A DNA stretch of 64,000 nt from Jiangella anatolica (GTDB lineage: Bacteria; Actinomycetota; Actinomycetes; Jiangellales; Jiangellaceae). Position numbers and translations under genes: made by a program. The stretch's first letter is position 1. Each line of letters starts with the position of its first letter. The notes beneath the pieces were generated by a model. That model was not told the origin of the DNA and did no database searches. It saw only the letters and a program-made list of their open reading frames with translations. Shown here one piece after another: positions 34,389 through 42,427 of the stretch. The DNA lies in contig NZ_POTW01000021.1 in assembly GCF_003236295.1 (NCBI RefSeq), forward strand, positions 20,183 through 84,182. The letters are read 5' to 3'.

Positions 34389-35269
34389 CCGCGCTGCAGA
34401 CACCCGTCGCCCCGGCCCCGGTGGCGAGCCCTCCGCACAGCCCGTCGCGGCGGCCACGCCGGTGGCGCTCCTGGTTCGTCTACTGCTTCCTTGCGGTGGC
34501 CGCCGGGCTGACGGTCTTCCCGCTCGCCTGGTCACTCCTCGGCTCGTTCAAGCCGTCGGCCGAGATCATCCGAATTCCCCCGGAGCTGCTCCCCGAGAAT
34601 CCGACGCTCGGGAACTATGCCGACCTCCTCGCCGACGACTTCGTCCGGTACTTCGCCAACAGCACGGTGGTCGCCGTCGCGAGCGTCGTCGGCAACATGG
34701 CGCTGTGCTCGATGGTCGGCTACGCGCTGGCGAAGCTGTCGTTCCCGGGCAAACGCATCGTGCTGCTCGCCGTCCTGGTGACGATCATGGTGCCGGGTGT
34801 GGTGATGTTCGTGCCGCTGTTCGTCACGGTCAACGCGTTCGGGCTGGCGAACTCCTACGGCGGACTGATCATCCCGTTCCTGGTCGGCGCCGGCGGCGTC
34901 TTCGTGATGCGCCAGTACCTGCTCGACATCCCCGACGAGCTGCTCGAGGCCGCGCGGATCGACGGCGCGGGCGAGTTCCGCATCTTCACCCGGGTCGTCC
35001 TGCCGCTGTGCGGGCCGGCCTTGGCCACGGTCGGCATCCTGACCTTCCTCGGATCGTGGAACAGCCTGCTCTGGCCGCTCGTGGTCGCCCAGACGAAGGA
35101 CCTCTACACGCTGCCGGTCGCCCTCGCCTTCCTCTCCCAGGGCGACGGCACGATCAACTACGGCGTGAGTCTCGCGGGGTCCGTGCTCACGATCGCGCCC
35201 ATCGTTCTGGTCTTCCTGTTCTTCCAGAAGTACTTCATCGCCGGAATCGCGACGACGGGAATCAAGTGA
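34385..35269 (+). CDS. CUT1-type sugar ABC transporter permease (MalG/UgpE type)
   Basis: 294 residues from ATG 34385. Pro/Arg-rich N-terminus, six transmembrane helices, PTLGNYADLL periplasmic motif, EAARIDGAGEFRIFTRVVLP EAA loop and a C-terminal QKYFIAGIATTGIK. ATG overlaps the previous stop. Its own TGA overlaps the GTG of the hydrolase frame at 35266, evidence that the hydrolase was once translated from there. Confidence 0.93.
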   Translation: MTALQTPVAPAPVASPPHSPSRRPRRWRSWFVYCFLAVAAGLTVFPLAWSLLGSFKPSAEIIRIPPELLPENPTLGNYADLLADDFVRYFANSTVVAVASVVGNMALCSMVGYALAKLSFPGKRIVLLAVLVTIMVPGVVMFVPLFVTVNAFGLANSYGGLIIPFLVGAGGVFVMRQYLLDIPDELLEAARIDGAGEFRIFTRVVLPLCGPALATVGILTFLGSWNSLLWPLVVAQTKDLYTLPVALAFLSQGDGTINYGVSLAGSVLTIAPIVLVFLFFQKYFIAGIATTGIK

Positions 35270-37254
35270 CGCATTGGTGGCAGGAACCGTTTCAGCTGTT
35301 CCAATCGAACATCAGGGTGATCGACGCCGGGCTCGATACGGCCGCCGGCACTCGGCTCATCCGCGACCTCGGCTTCAACGTCTGACTGCTCAACGCCGGC
35401 GGCATCACCTACTTCTATCCCGTGGACGGCCCGGATCAGGAGACGAGCCCGTACCTGAAACAGCGCGAGTCCGGCGATCTCATCGGGGACGCTCTGCGCG
35501 ACAGCCGGGCGAACGGGCTGCGGTTCGTCGCCCGGTTCGACTTCTCCCGGCTGCCCAGCCGCTTCGTCGACGCTCACCCGGAGTGGGCCTACCGGACGGC
35601 CGACGGCGACGTCTGCACCGCGGATGGGCTGACGAACATCTGTCCGCGCAGCGACTACTACGAGATCCGGGCCGCCGAGATCCTCACCGACTTCGTCGAC
35701 CGTTACGACGTCGACGGCCTGTTCTTCAACTGGCTGCAGTTCCCCGAGGCCTCCTATCGAATGGACTACTACGGCCCGTGTCACTGCACGCGGTGCCTCG
35801 ACGCGTTCGCGCGGGAGCACCCGTCCGCCGACTACCCCACCGGCCCGGATCGGGACTCCTACGGCTCCCTCGTCGCGCTCAACCGCCGCCATCTGCAGCG
35901 GCTGGCGGACCGGTTCGCCGCCCTGCTGAAGGCGCGGCGGCCCGAAGCAGCGTTGTTCCTCGCCGACGCGCGGGTCGACATGGTGTTCCTGGAGACCAAC
36001 AGCCCGCTGGGCGGCGCCGCCCACTGGTGGGCCCACACCCCCAGCGAGCTGGCCAGCGCGAACGTCATCGCGCATCCCGAGGTGCCGGCCATGGTGCACT
36101 CGGCGGTCAACGTCGGGCTGCCGTACCGCCTCATCGGCGAGCAGCCCGCTCAGTACACCCGGTACGTCGGCCAGGCGCTGGCCCGGGGAGCACGACCGTC
36201 CGCCGTCGTCATCGGGCCGCCGACCACCGAACACTTCGCCGCGCTGCCGGCAGCCGTACCCCTCCTCCAGCTCTACCAGCGCGAACACGCGATGTACGGC
36301 GCACTCGAGCCGGCCGCACGAGTGGCCGTCGTGCGCCCGCGGGGCGGATCCGCACTCGCTGCCCTCCAGGACCGATCCGACTTCGAGGAGTACCGCGGCC
36401 TGTTCGAGTCCCTGCAGCAGGCGCACGTGCCGTTCGACGTGCTCGGAGCGGAGTTCATGGGCGAACTCGTCGCCCGCGACGTGCTCAGTCGCTACCGCGT
36501 CATCGCCATGCCGGGCGGAGTGGCGACCGACGACCTCTCCGTCTCCGTCCGGCGGTACGCCGAGCAGGGCGGCGCCGTGGTCCTCACCGGCGATCCCGCC
36601 GCCGCCGGAACGCTGCCCGCGGGAATCCGGGTCGAGCGCACACTCGACGGGGTCCGCGAGCTCGGCGGCCGGTTCGGAGTCCGCCCGGACGGCGCGTTCG
36701 GTGACCGCCTGCCCGTCCTCGGGACGTTCTGGGCCGTGGCGGGTGCGACCGGCGACGGCTGGTTCCTCTCCGACCAGGCGCCGTTCGGCCCGCCCGAGCT
36801 CACCTACGGCAACGAGACCCTGACCGCCCATCCGCTGCGGTTCCGCCACCGCATCGGCGAGGGCACGATCGCCTACCTGCCATGGACAGCAGGCGTCACG
36901 AAACGCCGCTCCGGGCTGTCCTCCGTCGCCGGCCTCGTCACCGACACCGTCCTCGACCTCCTCGGTGACGAACGCACCGTGCGCGCGACGATCAGCAGCT
37001 CCGTTGAGATCGTCCTCGGCCGTGCCGGCGGTTCGCTCGTCATTCACCTGCTGAACCACTCCGGCGGTGTGCCGGAGCGGCTGATCGATCCCCAGCCCGC
37101 CGCCGGCATCGTGCACGTGCCCGGAAGGCTCCTCTCCGCCCAGCCGGTCGCGACGTCGCTGACGCGCCGGGCCCGGCTCGAGACCGCCCTCGACGGCCCG
37201 GACCTCGCGATCGAGGTCGCGGTCACCGATGTCGAGGTCGTGCGCCTTGACTGA
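35266..37254 (+). pseudogene. hypothetical glycosyl hydrolase (GHL6-like) interrupted by an in-frame TGA
   Basis: Read through, the frame is 662 codons from GTG 35266 (GTGA overlap with the permease) to 37254. Codon 40 is TGA (35383-35385), at a place where flanking residues LGFNV and LLNAGGITYFYP read on perfectly and a Trp (TGG) would be expected. Beyond it the protein is intact: ARFDFSRLP, a DVDGLFFNWLQFPE barrel strand, CHCTRC, LADARVDMVFLETNSP, a flavodoxin-like trimerisation-type domain (YRVIAMPGGVATDDLSVSVRRYAEQGG) and a C-terminal beta domain. Family resemblance: hypothetical glycosyl hydrolase 6 with beta-galactosidase trimerisation-like domain. The remaining open frame from GTG 35422 has 610 codons but lacks the first barrel strand. 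Recent nonsense mutation, read-through, or sequencing error. Confidence 0.75.
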
Positions 37255-38053
37255 CCTCACCACGTCCGCACTCGGCATCCGCCACGACCCGTCGAGTGCG
37301 ACCGAGGGCTCATCCCAGACCCTCGTCCTGGTCAACTCCCTCGGCACGACCACCAGGATGTGGGACCAGCTGCTCGAGGTGCTGACGGCGCGGGTCGACG
37401 TCGTCCGCTTCGAGCTGCGAGGGCACGGGAGCAACGTGACCCGCACACCGTTCGGCCTGGACGACCTCGTCGACGACCTCGTCGAGGTTCTCGACGCGAC
37501 CGGCGTCGACCGAGCGCACCTTGCCGGCATCTCGCTCGGCGGCATGACCGCGATCCGTGCCGCGGCCCGGTTCCCCGGCCGCGTCGCCAGCCTCGCCGTC
37601 ATCTGCGCCGCGCCGGTCCTGCCCCGCGACACCTGGCTCCAGCGCGCCGCCGCGGTGCGCGCCGCCGGCCTGGGGCCACTCGTCCCGACCGTGACCAAGC
37701 GGTGGTTCACCGAGGCGTTCGTCCGGCGCTCACCCGAGGTCGTGCGCGCCTTCGTGGGCATGCTACGAGCCACCGATCCCGCCGGCTACAGCCTCGCCTG
37801 CGACCTGCTCGCCGACGCCGACGTGAGGCCCGACCTCCCGTCGATCACCGCACCGACGCTGGTGATCGGCGGACGCGAGGACACCGCGACACCACCGTCG
37901 GACCAGCGCTTGATCGCCCATGGGATCGCCGACGCTCGGCTCATGATCCTCGACGACGTCGCCCACATGGCTCCCGCGGCGGCACCTGAGCGCATCGCGT
38001 CCGCCATGCTCGATCACACTGGCTCTCCTGAAATGCCAGGCAAGTCAGCTTGA
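37229..38053 (+). CDS. alpha/beta hydrolase, 3-oxoadipate enol-lactonase-like
   Basis: 274 residues from ATG 37229 (TTG 37247, with a better-placed GAGG, would give 268). Alpha/beta-hydrolase fold: LVNSLGTTTRMWDQL oxyanion region, nucleophile elbow GISLGGM (Ser near residue 105), acid in IGGREDTATPP and His in VAHMAPAAAPE. The closest named family is PcaD, but no other beta-ketoadipate genes are near. Within a glycan operon it may open a sugar lactone or remove an ester (inference). Overlaps the hydrolase end by 26 bases. Confidence 0.85.
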   Translation: MSRSCALTDLTTSALGIRHDPSSATEGSSQTLVLVNSLGTTTRMWDQLLEVLTARVDVVRFELRGHGSNVTRTPFGLDDLVDDLVEVLDATGVDRAHLAGISLGGMTAIRAAARFPGRVASLAVICAAPVLPRDTWLQRAAAVRAAGLGPLVPTVTKRWFTEAFVRRSPEVVRAFVGMLRATDPAGYSLACDLLADADVRPDLPSITAPTLVIGGREDTATPPSDQRLIAHGIADARLMILDDVAHMAPAAAPERIASAMLDHTGSPEMPGKSA

Positions 38054-38094
38054 ATGACAACGAGCTTTGGTCGCCGATCTGGCACAATGGGTCC

Positions 38095-38766
38095 GTGAGC
38101 AATCGGCAGGCCTTCGCGCTCGCTCCCGCGTCACTCACCGACGCGTTGTACGAATCCGTGCGACGGCGGATCATCAACGAGGAGCTCAAGCCGGGCGAGA
38201 AGGTCACCGAAGCCCGTCTCACCAGCGAATACGGAGTCGCCAGACCCACCGCCAAGGCGTGCGTCGAGCGACTGGTGGTCGTCGGCCTGCTGAGGCGATC
38301 GGCGCACAAGACCGCCGTCGTCCCCGAGCTGAGCCAGCGTGACATCGTCGACCTCTTCCTGAGCCGCGAGACCGTCGAGAGTGCCGCCGTCCGCATCCTT
38401 GCCCGTGAAGCGCGCGTACCCGAGCCCGCGAGCCGAGCGCAGCGCGCGCTCGAGACCGCGACGTCAGGCGGGAACTACGAGGAGATCGTCGCCGCGGACA
38501 TCGCCTTCCATGCCGCCCTCGTCCGCGGCACAGCCAGTGAGCGGCTCAGCCGCATGCATGAGCTGATCCTGGGCGAGGTCGAGCTCACCATGGGCCTGTT
38601 CTCCGCGCACAAGGCCGCGTCCCGCGAGTCCATCCCTGCCGAGCATGCCGCGATTCTCGCCGCGATCCTCGCCGGCGACGAGGATGCCGCCGGTGCGCGG
38701 CTGAGTGAGCACCTCCACGCTGCCCGGACACGCGTCCTGGCGCTCGCGTCCAACTCGCAGTCCTGA
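38095..38766 (+). CDS. GntR-family (FadR/FCD-type) regulator
   Basis: 223 residues from GTG 38095. N-terminal winged helix: ALYESVRRRIINEELKPGEKVTEARLTSEYGVARPTAKACVERL (as separate pieces LKPGEKVTEARL and GVARPTAKACVERL). C-terminal FCD ligand domain with metal-site histidines (ADIAFHAALV, HAAILAAILAGDEDAA, HLHAAR). CACAAT six bases before the GTG suggests a leaderless transcript; an in-frame TTG at 38050 is less likely. Sits at the end of the glycan operon; ligand likely a sugar acid intermediate. Confidence 0.9.
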   Translation: MSNRQAFALAPASLTDALYESVRRRIINEELKPGEKVTEARLTSEYGVARPTAKACVERLVVVGLLRRSAHKTAVVPELSQRDIVDLFLSRETVESAAVRILAREARVPEPASRAQRALETATSGGNYEEIVAADIAFHAALVRGTASERLSRMHELILGEVELTMGLFSAHKAASRESIPAEHAAILAAILAGDEDAAGARLSEHLHAARTRVLALASNSQS

Positions 38767-38916
38767 GCACGCCGTGGCCGGCCCGGCGGGATCGACCCGC
38801 CGAACACCTGGTCACGTGCCGGTGATCGTGACAGCATCGAGACAGCCGTGGAGCGCGTCCCGCGAGGGCGTCCGCCGGGCCGGGTCGCAGGCGATCTCCC
38901 GGCAAGGGGGTGCATC

Positions 38917-40317
38917 GTGGTCGAGAACACGACGTCGTCGGGGCGGCCGCCGAAGGCCTTGCGCAGGGTCCTCGTCCCGCTCGCGCTGGCGCAGTTCATC
39001 TGCAGCTTCGCCGGCTCGAACATGAACGTGATGATCAACGACATCAGCCGCGACCTCGACACGACGGTGCAGGGCGTGCAGGTGGCCATCACGATCTTCC
39101 TCCTGGTCATGGCGGCACTGATGATCCCGGGCGGCAAGCTGACCGACAAATACGGCCGGAAACGGTGCTTCCTGGCCGGCTTGATCATCTACGGTGTCGG
39201 GGCTCTGCTGAGTGCGGCCGCACCCGGGCTCGGAGTGCTGATCCTCGGCAACTCGATCCTCGAGGGCATCGGCACAGCGCTGCTGATCCCGCCGGTCTAC
39301 ATCCTGGCGACGTTGCTGTTCACCGAGGTCACCTCGCGGGCGCGAGCCTTCGGCGTGATCAGCGCGCTCGGCGGCATCGGCGGCGCTGCCGGCCCCCTGA
39401 TCGGCGGCCTGATCACGTCGGCGATCAGCTGGCGGGCGGCGTTCGTGTTCCAGGCGCTCGTGATCGCGGTGATCGTCTGGATGAGCCGTGACCTGCACGA
39501 CCCGTTGCCGCCCGAGCCGGACCGCACCTTCGACGTCCGTGGCGCGGTGCTCTCGGCGACCGGCCTGATCCTCATGGTCACCGGCATCCTGGCCGCCGAC
39601 GACAACGCCTGGCTGATGCTGGTGCTGCTGGTCGTCGGCGCGCTCATCCTGGCAGGGTTCGTGCTGTTCATCCGGGCCAAGGAACGAGCCGGCGAGGAGG
39701 CCCTGCTGTCGACGGCGGTGTTCCGCAACCGGACGGCGAACCTCGCCCTGGTGACGCAGAACGCCCAGTGGCTGCTGCTCATGGGGTCCTCGTTCGTCGT
39801 AGCGACGTTCCTGCAGGTGGTACGGGGATACAACGCCATCGAGACCGGCCTGATCTTCACCGCCGCCACCGCCGGGCTGTTGATGTCGTCGCTGGCAGCC
39901 GAGCGCCTGGCCAGGCGCCGCGCCCAGCGGACCCTCATCGTGACCGGATTCGCCCTCACCATCGCAGGCATCGGTGTCCTGCTGCTCATGGTCGTCGGTT
40001 CGCCCTCGGCGTGGGCCTTCGCGCCCGGCCTGCTGCTGATCGGCCTCGGGCTCGGCGCGATGCTGACGCCGTCGGTGAACGTCGTGCAGTCCAGCTTCGG
40101 CGAGGACCTCCAGGGCGAGATCTCCGGGCTGTCTCGCAGCATCTCGAATCTCGGCTCGACTCTGGGGACGGCGATCGCCGGCACCGTGCTCGTGGCCGGG
40201 CTCACCGCGACACCGGAGCGGTCCTACGGCCTGGCCATGTCCGTCCTCGCCGCCGCCGGGCTGATCGGCCTGCTTGCCGCCCTGCGCCTGCCATCGCGAC
40301 GCCGGCCGAGCGGCTGA
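38917..40317 (+). CDS. MFS transporter, DHA2 (14-helix drug exporter) type
   Basis: 466 residues from GTG 38917 with AAGGGGG six bases upstream. Hydrophobic helices throughout; motif A GGKLTDKYGRKR between helices 2 and 3, motif C-like GGIGGAAGPLIGGLI in helix 5. Proton-driven efflux of a drug or metabolite is expected. Alone in its transcription unit; 150 bases separate it from gntR, with no clear regulator of its own. Confidence 0.92.
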   Translation: MVENTTSSGRPPKALRRVLVPLALAQFICSFAGSNMNVMINDISRDLDTTVQGVQVAITIFLLVMAALMIPGGKLTDKYGRKRCFLAGLIIYGVGALLSAAAPGLGVLILGNSILEGIGTALLIPPVYILATLLFTEVTSRARAFGVISALGGIGGAAGPLIGGLITSAISWRAAFVFQALVIAVIVWMSRDLHDPLPPEPDRTFDVRGAVLSATGLILMVTGILAADDNAWLMLVLLVVGALILAGFVLFIRAKERAGEEALLSTAVFRNRTANLALVTQNAQWLLLMGSSFVVATFLQVVRGYNAIETGLIFTAATAGLLMSSLAAERLARRRAQRTLIVTGFALTIAGIGVLLLMVVGSPSAWAFAPGLLLIGLGLGAMLTPSVNVVQSSFGEDLQGEISGLSRSISNLGSTLGTAIAGTVLVAGLTATPERSYGLAMSVLAAAGLIGLLAALRLPSRRRPSG

Positions 40318-40484
40318 CGGCCACGTCGACGTCGCCGGCCGCGGAGATTGGCGCTCCGCCCCTCCGCGGGTGGTGCCGCGCCACCCGATCGGGCAGGAGG
40401 ATCGCGTCGTGGTCTCAGGCGGGGAGGTCGAGATGGCGACAGCGATCCTCCCAGGCAGCAGGCCGCAAGGCATCGGGAGGACCC

Positions 40485-42329
40485 ATGAACCGCTATCCAC
40501 CCATCGAGGATCACGGGCTGATCGGCGACCTCCAGACCAGCGCGCTGGTGGCGCGCGACGGCACGATCGACTGGTTCTGCAGCCCCCGGTTCGACTCGCC
40601 CAGCATCTTCGCGTCGCTGCTCGATGCCGAGGGGGGCGGCCACTTCCGCATCGCGCCCGACCATGACGGCTGGCAGAGCAAGCAGCTCTATCTTCCCGGG
40701 ACCGCGATCCTGATCACGCGGTTCCTCACGTCGGAGGGTGTGGGCGAGGTCATCGACTTCATGCCGGTGCTCCAGGGCTCCGCCACCCGGCATCACCGCA
40801 TCGTCCGCGTCGTCCGCGTCGTCCGCGGGCACATGCGGTTCGTCATCGACTGTCAACCGCGCTTCGACTACGGCAGGGGATCGCACAAGACCGAGATCTC
40901 CGACTCAGGCGTGCTGTTCCACGGCGCGAACGGTCCCGACGTCGCCGTGCACGTGGTCCGTCGCCCAGGCGGGGCCGCCGCGGACCAGGCGCGGCTGTCA
41001 CCGAGCGGTGAGGGGTTCCGCGCCGTCGTGAGCGCCTCCGCCGGTGACGTCGGCGGCATCGTCCTGGAGACCGCACCGGAGGGCCCGCCGCGGGAGCTCA
41101 CCCGCGACGAGATCCTGGCGGTCTTCGAAGACACCCGGGACTTCTGGCGGCGATGGGTGGCCAGCTCGCGGTACCGCGGGCGTTGGCGCGAGCAGGTGGA
41201 GCGGTCCGCGATGACGCTGAAGCTGCTCACGTACCAGCCGACCGGTGCGGTGGTGGCCGCGCCGACGGCCGGCCTGCCCGAGCAGGTGGGCGGTGAGCGC
41301 AACTGGGACTACCGCTACACCTGGGTCCGCGACGGGTCGTTCTCCATCTATGCCCTGCTGGGTCTGGGGTACGCCGCCGAGGCCGAGGCATTCCTGCGCT
41401 GGCTCGGCGACCGGGTCGACGAGGCGGTCGACTCCGCCGGCGGCGACCACGTCTCGCCACTCAAGATCATGTATCGCGTCGACGGGTCGTCCGACCTCAC
41501 GGAAGAGATTCTCGGCCACCTCGCAGGATGGCGCGAATCCCGGCCGGTTCGCATCGGGAACGGCGCGTTCGACCAGCTGCAGCTCGACATCTACGGCGAA
41601 GCCCTCGACTCGGTCGAGCTCGGCGATGCACACGGTCTGCCGCTGACGCACCGGGGCTGGGAGAGCATCACGCGCCTCGTGGACTGGCTGTACGACCACT
41701 GGGACTCCCCTGACGACGGGATCTGGGAGACCCGCGGAGGGCGTCAGCACTTCACCTACGGGCGGGTGATGTCCTGGGTGGCCTTCGATCGCGCGATTCG
41801 CATGGCGACGCGACGCGCGCGGCCGGCCGACCTGTCCCGCTGGACCGGCGCGCGCGATGCGATCTACCGACAGGTCATGAACCGGGCCTGGGACCCGAAC
41901 CGGCAGGCCTTCGTGCAGCACTACGACACGTCGGTGCTCGACGCGGCCAACCTCTATCTGCCGCTGGTCGGATTCGTCTCGCCGCGCGATCCGATGTGGC
42001 GGTCCACGCTTCGCGCGATGGACGACGAACTGGTCTCGGACAGCCTGGTCTACCGCTACGATCCGAGCGCCTCGCCCGACGGCCTGCGCGGCAGCGAGGG
42101 CACCTTCTCGATGTGCACCTTCTGGTACGTCGACGCACTCGCCAAGTCGGGACGGCTCGACGACGCCAGGCTGACCTTCGAGAAGATGCTCACGTACTCC
42201 AACCATCTCGGGTTGTACGGAGAGGAGATCGGCAGCGCCGGCGAGCAGCTCGGCAACTTCCCCCAGGCGTTCAGTCACCTGGCGCTGATCACGGCCGCCG
42301 CCGCGCTCGATCCCCTGATCGAGGGGTGA
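40485..42329 (+). CDS. GH15 glucoamylase/trehalase-family glycosidase
   Basis: 614 residues from ATG 40485 (GGGAGG upstream). N-terminal DUF5911-type beta domain starting PPIEDHGLIGDLQTSALVARDGTIDWFC-like (as IEDHGLIGDL and DGTIDWFC), then the (alpha/alpha)6 barrel: GGERNWDYRYTWVRD, LDIYGEALDS, general acid Glu415 in DDGIWETRGG, and general base Glu587 in GEQLGNFPQAFSH. This bacterial subgroup includes glucan 1,4-alpha-glucosidases and actinomycete trehalases; cytoplasmic. Substrate between trehalose and maltodextrin cannot be decided. Confidence 0.93.
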   Translation: MNRYPPIEDHGLIGDLQTSALVARDGTIDWFCSPRFDSPSIFASLLDAEGGGHFRIAPDHDGWQSKQLYLPGTAILITRFLTSEGVGEVIDFMPVLQGSATRHHRIVRVVRVVRGHMRFVIDCQPRFDYGRGSHKTEISDSGVLFHGANGPDVAVHVVRRPGGAAADQARLSPSGEGFRAVVSASAGDVGGIVLETAPEGPPRELTRDEILAVFEDTRDFWRRWVASSRYRGRWREQVERSAMTLKLLTYQPTGAVVAAPTAGLPEQVGGERNWDYRYTWVRDGSFSIYALLGLGYAAEAEAFLRWLGDRVDEAVDSAGGDHVSPLKIMYRVDGSSDLTEEILGHLAGWRESRPVRIGNGAFDQLQLDIYGEALDSVELGDAHGLPLTHRGWESITRLVDWLYDHWDSPDDGIWETRGGRQHFTYGRVMSWVAFDRAIRMATRRARPADLSRWTGARDAIYRQVMNRAWDPNRQAFVQHYDTSVLDAANLYLPLVGFVSPRDPMWRSTLRAMDDELVSDSLVYRYDPSASPDGLRGSEGTFSMCTFWYVDALAKSGRLDDARLTFEKMLTYSNHLGLYGEEIGSAGEQLGNFPQAFSHLALITAAAALDPLIEG

Positions 42330-42427
42330 GCCCCAAGGCCGGGTGAAGGGAGCGATCACCAGCCCATACGCGATCTGCACACGCAAGATCAGGGCTAGTA
42401 TGGGGGCACCGTCAGGGGGGTGGGACG

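Noticed and set aside
35383..35385. selenocysteine codon
   Set aside because: No SECIS-like hairpin is evident next to it and the family position looks like Trp, not Cys/Sec.
35158..37773. 871-codon minus-strand open frame
   Set aside because: Mirror of the interrupted hydrolase and alpha/beta hydrolase, whose plus-strand products show clear motifs. It does not explain the TGA.
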